Positions 38,426-46,480 of a DNA stretch of 64,000 nt are shown here, piece after piece. The notes beneath the pieces are model-generated. The model searched no databases and was not told where the DNA came from. It was given only the letters and a program-made list of their open reading frames with translations. Position 1 is the stretch's first letter. Each line of letters opens with the position of its first letter. Location of the stretch: positions 1,736,001 through 1,800,000 of the forward strand of contig CP012811.1 in assembly GCA_001936135.1 (NCBI GenBank), in the 5' to 3' direction. This DNA comes from Saccharomycopsis fibuligera x Saccharomycopsis cf. fibuligera. Lineage: Eukaryota; Ascomycota; Saccharomycetes; Ascoideales; Saccharomycopsidaceae. A program made the translations under genes and the position numbers.

Positions 38426-40843
38426 TTACCAACCATCACCCCACCCTTTGTCATCTTCATCAATGGTCAATTGTAACTGAAGCTTACTGCTTCCGGTATT
38501 CAATTTCTTATTTCCAAGTTTAAGGCTTTTGTTGTGCGTAGCAGAACTACCGATTGATTTTTTATTCAATGTAGTAGAAGAAAGTTTCTTAGTACCAGAA
38601 ACAGTAGTAGGCTTAGCCACAGGTTTGGTTTTAAGCCTTTCTGAAAGGTAAAGGGCAGAATTAGCAATATCATCGTTATGTTTTTCTGCAGCTTCAAGTT
38701 CTCTTTCTAGTTCATCTTCTTCTGGTGCTGTACCATCAACGCCATTATTCTCATCATCAATATCAAAGCCCCAGCCATCGTCGGCATCTACAACACTATC
38801 GTCAACGAGCTCAAGTTTGCTTGATAGCTCATCGGCCAACGAATCACTGCTCGTCTGAGGCAAAGGGGCTGACGATTGTGGGTTGCCACTATTGCTGAAA
38901 AAACTGCTAGGTGCCGGCGTAGATGACCTTGAATCAGTTGGCGTAGGAACATTATGAGTTGCTTCCATCTGTCCACCAATGCCGCTCATTTTAGTGAATG
39001 CACCCATGGCCAAATTGAAACCAAATGACTGAATATTGCTAGTCAAGTTAGCTGCTTCTTTGCTGGTGTAAGGTTCGTTAATGTTGGGCTGCGAAAATTT
39101 GTCCTCTTCTTTATCGTTATCGTCATCTTTTGCTGGAAGTCTTTCTGCTTCCTCGTTGATTTTCGCCATGTACAAATCAAATACTTTTTTTGCTTCTTTA
39201 CGCACCTTGGAGCTTTTATCAAGAAGACATGGGGCCACTGAGGAGAGGATTCTGGAGCAGCATATCTCGGGACTAAACATTTCAATGCAACTTTCGAAAG
39301 AAAGCAAAGCGGCCATTCTTGCTGGAACAAATCTATCTTTCAATGATTTGTTATATGCGGTAATAAGCACCCCTGGTCTAGAATGTGAGTTTAAATGTTG
39401 AGCAATTTTGCAAAGGCAAATGGCAGTATTGGTACGAATTTCTGGTTTTTCATCATTTTGCAATTTAGCCAAATATCTTAAAAGTTCGTTGTTTAATTGT
39501 CTATCACTTAATTTTGAAGAAATTGGCAAAACCGCCTTCAATGTCTCTTCTCGCACCGTTGGGTTAGTATCTGAAAATCCTGTTAGCAAATTAGTGAAAA
39601 TTTTGTCACTAACTTCAGATTTGGATAATTTGTCAATGAATTTAGGTAATGATGTCAAAAGGGTGACTCTTACTGTTCTATCAGCGAGAGAAAACCCATG
39701 GATAATTACTGGATTAATTGTTTTTTTGAATTCTGTTTCATCGAGCTTTTCGGAAAATGACAAAATGTAATACAAACAAGTGGCAGTGTTGCTCATATCA
39801 GTTTGAAAATTGTTAGGCTGGATGCTAATAGTGAATAATCTGATGAGTTCTGGAATGATTTTGTACTCCATGAATCCAGGAGGACTGAGTTTTTTAACAT
39901 TTTCAAGCGATCTCATGAATTCGAGTTTTTCTGAATTCGATTTCAAGTTAAGCTCATCCAATTCTTTATAACAGTGAATCAAATCGTTATTGAAAAAAGA
40001 TCTTTCGCCTTGGTTTAGGAGAACTTCTACGGTAATTCTTGTAGTTATGGAATTTTGAAGCAATTTTTTATAGGTAGGCTGAATTGGTTTTGGTATTTTG
40101 GAAACAGTAAGGAATTGTGAACTGCTAGTTATCTCACTTGAGCTAGTCACATTGTTGAACAAGCACCAAATCAATCCACCCAATTTGTATGCATCAAGCT
40201 TGAACACTTGATGGTTGCCTCTTAGAGCATCAATTCCTTTTTGATTCACTTCTGGCGGCACAATGTTTCTGAAAGTTGGTGATGCTGAGCTATATCTAAA
40301 TAATGCTTGCTCTGGGTCACTTTTGGTATTTGTTAATAACTCGAATCCGCCTAGTCTCCATTCTCCAGATTCACTTATGAAAATCGAACTAATGTCAACA
40401 TTACCATGTACAGAACCTCCTTCAACATTGAGATGCTTTAAGGCTTTAGTAATAACATAGATGCCTAACAAGAGAGCCTCGCTACTTAGCGGTTCATTAT
40501 CAACCAAGTACTTGGACAACGGTACCACTGGTTCAGAGAAAATATAAATGTTGCTGTCGGTTTCAATAGTGTCCAACACTTTAAGTACACCAGGAATTCT
40601 TGTGGATTTGAGCTTCTTGGCCGAGTTTCTCGCTAGTGGAATATAAGAAGTGTTTCTTGTGTTTTTCAAGTCAAATTCAAAAATTGTGCATCTTGTGCTA
40701 TCAGCTTTGCTGGTTCCTTCGTAGATATTCCAGATTGTATTGGAGGAATAGTTGGTAGCAACAGAATCTTGTATTTTGTCGCCAAATGTATATGGTATAT
40801 TGTATCCAGCAAAAGAGCCTAGCGTCTTTGTGAGAAAGTTCAT
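38426..40843 (-). CDS. CEX1: Scy1-like pseudokinase Cex1 (tRNA export)
   Basis: From the ATG at 40843 the protein has 805 residues. The N-terminal part is a degenerate kinase fold (FGDKIQDSVATNYSSNTIWNIYEG, LKHLNVEGGSVHGNVDISSIFISESGEWRLGGFELL, YKLGGLIWCLFN) lacking the catalytic HRD and DFG aspartates. It is followed by HEAT-like repeats (about 340-600: NPTVREETLKAVLPISSKL, PEIRTNTAICLCKIA, SKVRKEAKKVF) and an acidic tail ending in DDKGWGDGW. This is the Scy1/Cex1 family; Cex1 receives tRNAs at the nuclear pore and passes them to eEF1A. The W-G-D/G-W-x-F/W repeats at the tail are typical of coatomer-interacting Scy1 proteins. An upstream in-frame ATG at 40978 adds 45 residues with no similarity. 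Confidence 0.88.
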   Translation of the reverse strand: MNFLTKTLGSFAGYNIPYTFGDKIQDSVATNYSSNTIWNIYEGTSKADSTRCTIFEFDLKNTRNTSYIPLARNSAKKLKSTRIPGVLKVLDTIETDSNIYIFSEPVVPLSKYLVDNEPLSSEALLLGIYVITKALKHLNVEGGSVHGNVDISSIFISESGEWRLGGFELLTNTKSDPEQALFRYSSASPTFRNIVPPEVNQKGIDALRGNHQVFKLDAYKLGGLIWCLFNNVTSSSEITSSSQFLTVSKIPKPIQPTYKKLLQNSITTRITVEVLLNQGERSFFNNDLIHCYKELDELNLKSNSEKLEFMRSLENVKKLSPPGFMEYKIIPELIRLFTISIQPNNFQTDMSNTATCLYYILSFSEKLDETEFKKTINPVIIHGFSLADRTVRVTLLTSLPKFIDKLSKSEVSDKIFTNLLTGFSDTNPTVREETLKAVLPISSKLSDRQLNNELLRYLAKLQNDEKPEIRTNTAICLCKIAQHLNSHSRPGVLITAYNKSLKDRFVPARMAALLSFESCIEMFSPEICCSRILSSVAPCLLDKSSKVRKEAKKVFDLYMAKINEEAERLPAKDDDNDKEEDKFSQPNINEPYTSKEAANLTSNIQSFGFNLAMGAFTKMSGIGGQMEATHNVPTPTDSRSSTPAPSSFFSNSGNPQSSAPLPQTSSDSLADELSSKLELVDDSVVDADDGWGFDIDDENNGVDGTAPEEDELERELEAAEKHNDDIANSALYLSERLKTKPVAKPTTVSGTKKLSSTTLNKKSIGSSATHNKSLKLGNKKLNTGSSKLQLQLTIDEDDKGWGDGW

Positions 40844-41198
40844 TATTGTGTGAGTGTGGCCAGCTGAATGCTTGGGAAATGGTGGATTGTGACTTTTATT
40901 GTGTTTACAGGTTTGAAGGTGGCAGTTTGTTGATCTGACAGTGAAACAAAGTGTTTTATCGATCTGGCAGAAACTCACGGGAAAAAAAAAAATAAAAATA
41001 AAAATAAAAAAATGTCAGAGATAAAAATAGTGCGGTCCCGGGCACATAGTACGGAGAGAAGCTGCTTACCGTAGAATTGACTGTGTATACTATAGCATAT
41101 ATACGTTGTCAAGGACTTGGTTTCATAAAACAAGTTTATATGAAAGAGGTATATACAGTATGTGAATGATCAAAAAATTTTATGCACTTTAACCCCGA
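40844..41198. other. Intergenic region: CEX1 promoter and RBK1 3' end
   Basis: 355 bp with an A-rich tract near 40980-41012. No gene seen. Confidence 0.4.
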
Positions 41199-42281
41199 TT
41201 ACTCATTTGCAGCAACAAGCTCATAAGTTGGAATACTTTCGCCGGCCCCTTTCTTTTGAATGGCAAGTGAGCTTGCAATAGTAGCAAATTTTATAGCATC
41301 ATAGTAAGAGTTTCTACTCAAACTTAGCTGAGAAACGACAGAGCCAAAGAATGTGTCGCCGGCACCGGTGGTATCAACGACTTTTTCAACAGGTACTTTT
41401 TGCGATGGTAAAAACTCTGCGACTGGCTGGTCTTCTTTTGAGGTAATATAGATAACCCCTAATGCACCCAAGGTAATGATAACTAAGTTTAGCGAACCGG
41501 AAGACTTGTTAATCTTTTTGGTAAGCTTGAAGCCAATATCTTTGAAAAAGTTAATTTTCTCTTCTTCACTTTTAAAATTGACACTCTTTTCACTTTTTTC
41601 TATATTTTCCTTTTGCTCGCTACTGATCAAGGAAAACAAAATCTGAGTCGACTCAATCTCATTGACAATCAACAAGTCAACATTTTGCAAATAATCACTG
41701 GTTATTTCTTTTATTGGAGATGGATTGTAAGCAATCTGGTGTTTTGGTCTGTTGGTTTTTAGCCAATTAATGGCTTCGACAAAGAAAGGAAACTCGTTTT
41801 GAAGCATGACAAAGTTGTCGGTGGTGTCATCTTTCGGAAAGTATTTCTCGAAATCATCACTAGTAGGTCTTAGCTTATCGTTTGCACCAGCAGTAATCAA
41901 AATTCTGTTTTCGCCATTATGCTCGACCAAAATAGTGGCAACTCCGGTCTTGACGTCATCTTCTATAGTGATTTCAGAGACATCAACTTTTTCTTTTTTC
42001 AACGAATCAAGCAATTCATTACCAAAGGCGTCTTTACCCACTTTTCCAATCATTCGCACTTTATGTGAACCTGCTTCTTTGGCAGAGGATGGTAGTAAGC
42101 GTGCTAGAGCAATGGCCTCGTTAAAACCCTTGCCGCCGGTGTGAGGCTCAAAGACATCTGCTTTGATGGTTTCGCCCGCTTCGGGAACTCGTGGGGTAAA
42201 AGTGACAAGATCGTAGTTCAAGGAGCCGATAACTGTCAAGTTGACTTGGGACATTTCTGTTTGAGTGGTTGAATATTGCAA
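41199..42281 (-). CDS. RBK1: Ribokinase
   Basis: The 360-residue protein is a PfkB-family sugar kinase. It has the N-terminal signature VIGSLNYDLVTFTPRVPEAGET, substrate loop GGKGFNEA (49-56) and the C-terminal PfkB signature DTTGAGDTFFG (303-313) with the catalytic aspartate. It phosphorylates D-ribose to ribose-5-phosphate in the cytosol. An Lys/Glu/Ser-rich insertion (about 230-265) is not usual in the family. A second ATG at 42254 starts nearer to the conserved domain and may be the true start. Upstream DNA contains two strong hairpins and an E-box. Confidence 0.94.
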   Translation of the reverse strand: MQYSTTQTEMSQVNLTVIGSLNYDLVTFTPRVPEAGETIKADVFEPHTGGKGFNEAIALARLLPSSAKEAGSHKVRMIGKVGKDAFGNELLDSLKKEKVDVSEITIEDDVKTGVATILVEHNGENRILITAGANDKLRPTSDDFEKYFPKDDTTDNFVMLQNEFPFFVEAINWLKTNRPKHQIAYNPSPIKEITSDYLQNVDLLIVNEIESTQILFSLISSEQKENIEKSEKSVNFKSEEEKINFFKDIGFKLTKKINKSSGSLNLVIITLGALGVIYITSKEDQPVAEFLPSQKVPVEKVVDTTGAGDTFFGSVVSQLSLSRNSYYDAIKFATIASSLAIQKKGAGESIPTYELVAANE

Positions 42282-42515
42282 GTCTAACGTTTGAACGGTG
42301 ATCTTTCCGACATAAACAACTCAAATTGAAGTTGGTAAAGACTGTACAGGTTGTCAAGTCAGTCAGCACTATGGACTCCGTGGCAAAGGACAATAGCACT
42401 GGGCAATAGTGGTCCCGGGGTCTGAGTACTTTTCGTGTATCAGAAACTCTCGTTCGCTGAATTGTGTTTTTCCCGGTCAATAGGCTACGGGCTATCGCCA
42501 CTGGAGGGTGTCTGG

Positions 42516-42532
42516 GGGTGGAGTCACCACCC
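42516..42532. other. Perfect short hairpin upstream of RBK1
   Basis: GGGTGG, five-base loop AGTCA, then CCACCC: a perfect 6-bp stem in a GC-rich block. Confidence 0.6.
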
Positions 42533-42679
42533 TTTCCTAGATCGTGTTTTTGGAAGATTGAGGAACACCCGCGAAAAGAGACGAACCAAGATCGAAGCCA
42601 CCAAAGACCACCAGCTCAGCAACCTTGTGTGTGCTGGGCTTGCAGAATTAAGTGTTGAGTGTGCGAGAGCAAGAGTATT

Positions 42680-42705
42680 CTGAGACAGAAACAAATCTGT
42701 CTCAG
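42680..42705. other. Perfect 10-bp hairpin upstream of RBK1
   Basis: CTGAGACAGA, six-base loop AACAAA, then TCTGTCTCAG. All ten pairs match. It could be an RNA hairpin or a palindromic protein site with a 6-bp spacer. Confidence 0.8.
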
Positions 42706-42836
42706 CAGTAGAACTGGTCAAGCTAAGACAATATCATTTTGCAAATTGCCTGGCTGGCTGCTCCCTGGTGCTCTGGGATTTGTGAGTGCATGTATATTTG
42801 GATGTAGACACATTGTATATTTTTTTCTTCCCTCTG

Positions 42837-43094
42837 TTATTGATACACGTCACGTGATTTGACCAGCTCGTGTAAGTTGTGCAGATTAGTTTCTGCAGGA
42901 TCCTGTACAACATGCATAATAGTATAACGAGGAGCATCCGTCTCTGCACACTCGCCAGCTTCCTCTATTAAAACAGCGCCATGCCCTGTTCTAGGACCCA
43001 TTTTTGGCAGAGTTTTGGCTTTATGCTTCACATACATTCTGTGTTCTGCCTTATTTTTGCTTTTTGTCCACATAACCAACTTCTTCAGCAACAT
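42837..43094 (-). CDS. Possible small protein, 85 residues, function unknown
   Basis: The frame begins MLLKKLVMWTKSKNKAEHRM and continues with a varied composition (TLPKMGPRTGHGAVLIEEAGE, YTIMHVVQDPAETNLHNLHEL) that looks more protein-like than a chance AT-rich frame. The basic N-terminus could be a mitochondrial presequence. It lies head-to-head with the gene starting at 43248, which would leave a 153-bp shared promoter. I recognise no family, and it may still be chance. Confidence 0.3.
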   Translation of the reverse strand: MLLKKLVMWTKSKNKAEHRMYVKHKAKTLPKMGPRTGHGAVLIEEAGECAETDAPRYTIMHVVQDPAETNLHNLHELVKSRDVYQ

Positions 43095-43197
43095 CCAGCA
43101 GCATCATCACCAAAAGTTTATGCTTAACGTTCTTGCTTTTTGACTACGGATAGAGAAAAGACTGAGGTGATACAGACAGCAGGCAGCTCAGGTACTT

Positions 43198-43241
43198 GCA
43201 GAAAATAACGAGAATATCTGCAGAAAATAACGAGAATATCA
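43198..43241 (+). repeat. Two tandem 22-bp repeats just upstream of a start codon
   Basis: GCAGAAAATAACGAGAATAT plus two further bases occurs twice in direct tandem, ending seven bases before the ATG at 43248, so it probably lies in the 5' leader. Confidence 0.85.
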
Positions 43242-43247
43242 GCAGCA

Positions 43248-44429
43248 ATGTCAACATCACAACCAGGCTATGGGTATAATCATCAGACATATCCACCATC
43301 GGCATCAGGAAACCAAACATCGGGTCCTGAGCCTTCAAGACACAGCTTAGACCCAGAAGCTGTCCATGAGCCTTATTCCCGCAAAAGTGTATCGACACCT
43401 CTTCCATATGACCCCAATAATGCTGCTTCTCCAAAGTCAAACAGAAGAAGAAAGTCATATAATTTGAACCCCCAAGAGTACGCAGCTGACGAACCCAAGA
43501 TTTCGGTAGATGCTGGTGCAACTCGTCCTCAAAGTCGTGCTACTTTCTTTAGCAGATTCCAATCAAATCCAAACGACAACAAGTATGACGAAAAAAATCA
43601 GTACCAAATCACAAATGCTCCGAACACGCGCTACATTTATGATAGAGCAACTAACGTCAAGTTGAAGCTTATCAATGAAGTTTTACAAAAGCCATTCTTT
43701 ATTACCCCAACATTCCTTCAAAATACCTTACAAATACCACCAGATGCTTTCACCATTAGCACATTAATCCAGGTTTTTCAGATTTTTATTCAGATTGGTA
43801 TTGTTTGCTTGTGCTCGCAATCTATGAAAAACGATGATACCCAAATTAGTCACTCTATTTGGGCTTATTTGATTGCTCAAAGTTCAATTATCTTGGCCAT
43901 TAGCACATTTTTCACTTTGAGAGTGCTCCATTTGGGCCAAAATGGTACTGTTTTCTACAGCTTGGTTTGCACAGCATTGACCTTTGCCGCATTTGGCCTT
44001 GTGTTGGCAAATCTTATGAAACCAGATTGCGATAATACCGCTGTATATTGCCGTCTTAGAAAAGCCACAACCGGGCTTGTTTCTTTGAGCACTTTCATAT
44101 GGTTAAGTGAGCTTGTCATATTTTTGACTATTGTTTATGTGTCAAGACTTGATATCATTCCAGATCCAAAAGAAGAAGAAGCTCCTGCTTTTGTTCCGGT
44201 ACGTCAGTTCAGCACTGCAACAACATACCCTCCCCCAAACACTGCTGACACTGCTGTTGCCCCTCAAGCCTTTGGTGTTCCAGAAAATGTGCCACCAATT
44301 CCAGAGAAAGTGAAAAAGTTTATTGTCTCTGAAACAGGACTCAAAGAAGTTACTGATGAGTCTGAATTGGCTGGTAAAGAAGTTGTCCAAATATACACTG
44401 CCATCGGTGATCATAATGATTCGTCATAA
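43248..44429 (+). CDS. Four-helix membrane protein, MARVEL-like
   Basis: The 393-residue protein has a disordered, Pro/Ser-rich N-terminal half with a basic patch (NRRRKS, 65-70), then four predicted membrane helices at about 170-190, 205-226, 234-257 and 274-298. The helix spacing and short loops resemble MARVEL-type proteins of the fungal plasma membrane (Nce102/Sur7-like neighbourhood), but no diagnostic motif was seen. A cysteine pair (CDNTAVYC, 261-268) lies in the extracellular-type loop between helices 3 and 4. The C-terminus is again disordered and cytosolic-looking. The coding frame is certain; family placement is tentative. Confidence 0.7.
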   Translation: MSTSQPGYGYNHQTYPPSASGNQTSGPEPSRHSLDPEAVHEPYSRKSVSTPLPYDPNNAASPKSNRRRKSYNLNPQEYAADEPKISVDAGATRPQSRATFFSRFQSNPNDNKYDEKNQYQITNAPNTRYIYDRATNVKLKLINEVLQKPFFITPTFLQNTLQIPPDAFTISTLIQVFQIFIQIGIVCLCSQSMKNDDTQISHSIWAYLIAQSSIILAISTFFTLRVLHLGQNGTVFYSLVCTALTFAAFGLVLANLMKPDCDNTAVYCRLRKATTGLVSLSTFIWLSELVIFLTIVYVSRLDIIPDPKEEEAPAFVPVRQFSTATTYPPPNTADTAVAPQAFGVPENVPPIPEKVKKFIVSETGLKEVTDESELAGKEVVQIYTAIGDHNDSS

Positions 44430-44802
44430 CGGGATTTTGCCAAGTTTTCCGGTATCCAGTATTTGCATCAGCATGCATTTTCCAGCTTTGTGGCACGTAT
44501 AAGCGCTGCTATTGGCCTTTGGACCACAACATGCGGGTTTCTTTATTTGTATTTTCACTAATTTTATTCGTTAACGCTGATCAAACTATTTTATATACTA
44601 TATGTACCTAATTTTTCAATTTTTACTTGCTTCTCTTATTTTGGTTGTTTATTAATTTTTACATTTTTTACTTTTTAGTCTACATTATCTCTTGATATTC
44701 ATAGTTGTTGCCATCTTTTCAATTTCATTGTCAGAGGTAATAATCTAATACAACGCGAAACTGTTGTTCAAGAATAGTAAGATCATTCGCATAAAATATA
44801 CA
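44430..44802. other. Intergenic region, 373 bp
   Basis: T-rich 3' sequence followed by the promoter of the next gene. An in-frame TTG at 44764 precedes the ATG used for the next gene. No gene seen. Confidence 0.4.
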
Positions 44803-46110
44803 ATGATCCTTTTCAATGCTTTTTATATGATAGTTGTGCCGCTAATGGCTTGTGCTTTTTCTGAAGCAACCCGAAATATACCGTCAGCACTGGAACTTGC
44901 ACATTCAAATGCCAAAAACTACTATGCCTGGCAAGCATCTGCAGATCCGAACGAGACTGACGGTAGCATGGAAGAGTACATTGGGCAAAATGAGTACCTT
45001 TATCTTCCGCGTATAGCAGTTACAAACCAAGACTTGCTTGTGTCTGTTGGTCTTTCTGAATTGGTTGTGAAAGGCAAACTCTTTAAATTGCCTGATGGAT
45101 GCTCAAATATGGATTCTCAGAATTTAACTATTCCATACAGTACAAATTTATTGTTTAGTTTTGACTCCCCGAATGCTTTGAATAAGTCTCTTGAATCAAG
45201 CAAAACAGATGCTTTAGAAATGATAAAAAACTTGCCACCCTTTCGTTTACCCAGCTTGTTCCGATTATACAATTACTACTTGATCTTGCCAAGTGCATAT
45301 ATTGAAGATGACTTAGGCGCAAACTATACTGCAGTGAAACAAAAACTTAGCTATGATTTGCAAAGAAAATCTTTGAAAAATTGTGCTACCTTCTATGAGA
45401 GTTTGGATAAGGACGCACCTTCATTAGTGTTAGAATTCGAAACAATAGAATCACAAAGCAATAGTAATTCTACAATTGAATCTTCAATAGATTTAACTGA
45501 TCATTTTCTGGTAAATTCCACAAAAAATGAGGTCAACCATTTCTTTAACTCATTTGCCTTATCGTGGAATAATTTGTTTGATGTCGATACTATAGTGCAT
45601 TCAGTATATTGTTCTGTCGAGACCTTATCTGGCTCTTATTTTTGTCTACAAATCAATAATGCTAGTCAGGAGCTTCACTTGACATATTCGCAATTAGGTC
45701 AAGAGAGAAAACCCTTGGGAGAGACCTCCTTGACACAAAAAAGAGAGCTGAGCCAAAATATCACTACCAATATTGATTCGCGCTATTACGAGGTAAAATT
45801 TGACCCCTCTTTATGGAATGGACATTTTTTGACAGCTGGGGATTTCACCGATACTAAGCCTGAAAAACTCTATAACGATTCAGACAAGCTTTACAACGAT
45901 TCACAGAAGTTTCATAATGATTCAGAGAACAGTACCGTTGTCAGTACATTGCAGTATGATCAACAGACAGAAGGTGATGAAGGTGAAGATAAAGACGAAG
46001 ATAAAGACGAAGATAAAGATGAGGATAAAGATGAAGAAAAAGATGAAGATAATCAAGAGACAGAACCCGAAGAACATGAACATAAACATGAAGATATCGA
46101 GTTAAAGTAA
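44803..46110 (+). CDS. Predicted secreted glycoprotein with an acidic repeat tail, function unknown
   Basis: From the ATG at 44803 the protein has 435 residues. It begins with a signal peptide (MILFNAFYMIVVPLMACAFS) and has many N-glycosylation sequons (for example NET, NLT, NYT, NST, NIT). A three-fold repeat of the type K-L-Y-N-D-S (about residues 355-378) is followed by an acidic tail of repeated DEDKDEDK units. The last residues are polar, so there is no GPI signal. Four cysteines are scattered in the middle. I recognise no family. The tail could be a calcium-binding or retention segment; that is a guess from composition. Confidence 0.65.
   Translation: MILFNAFYMIVVPLMACAFSEATRNIPSALELAHSNAKNYYAWQASADPNETDGSMEEYIGQNEYLYLPRIAVTNQDLLVSVGLSELVVKGKLFKLPDGCSNMDSQNLTIPYSTNLLFSFDSPNALNKSLESSKTDALEMIKNLPPFRLPSLFRLYNYYLILPSAYIEDDLGANYTAVKQKLSYDLQRKSLKNCATFYESLDKDAPSLVLEFETIESQSNSNSTIESSIDLTDHFLVNSTKNEVNHFFNSFALSWNNLFDVDTIVHSVYCSVETLSGSYFCLQINNASQELHLTYSQLGQERKPLGETSLTQKRELSQNITTNIDSRYYEVKFDPSLWNGHFLTAGDFTDTKPEKLYNDSDKLYNDSQKFHNDSENSTVVSTLQYDQQTEGDEGEDKDEDKDEDKDEDKDEEKDEDNQETEPEEHEHKHEDIELK
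45984..46056 (+). repeat. GAAGATAAAGAC-type repeat encoding Asp/Glu/Lys units
   Basis: Direct repeats of about 12 bp encoding D-E-D-K units in the tail of the secreted protein gene. Probably length-variable between strains. Confidence 0.8.
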
Positions 46111-46480
46111 CAAGGAGTCCTTTGTAACTTGAAACATAAGCAACATTCTGAAAATTACCTAAAAAGGAGTACGCGTCTTTATTATTAGATTGCTAGGAGT
46201 AATGCTTTGAACCTATATTATTTTAGTTATACATAATTTTATCTTGTTAGATATCGTATCAGCCATTAGTTGACTTATTTACTGAGGCAACCTAAATAAT
46301 ATAAAAGGAAAGGTGAGAGAAAAAATTAAAATACTGTCATTTAAAAAGCCCTTAATGAATAATCAAAATATAATTGTCCTCCTAAATTACCGTTACAAAA
46401 ATATGGTAAAAAAAAAAAAAAAAAAGATCCCAATGATAAAACGAATAAAGCTATGATTAATATGCAAGAAGCTTAACCAA
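46111..46480. terminator. Convergent intergenic region, 370 bp
   Basis: 3' regions of two convergent genes, with an A run at about 46408-46425. Nothing else seen. Confidence 0.4.

Larger units (their letters stand above)
42282..43247. promoter_or_regulatory. Divergent intergenic region upstream of RBK1 and a membrane protein gene
   Basis: Relatively GC-rich between about 42400 and 42660, with two perfect hairpins (42516-42532 and 42680-42705). CACGTG lies at 42851-42856. A tandem 22-bp repeat directly precedes the plus-strand gene, and a minus-strand 85-codon frame at 42837-43094 may be coding. Confidence 0.5.
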
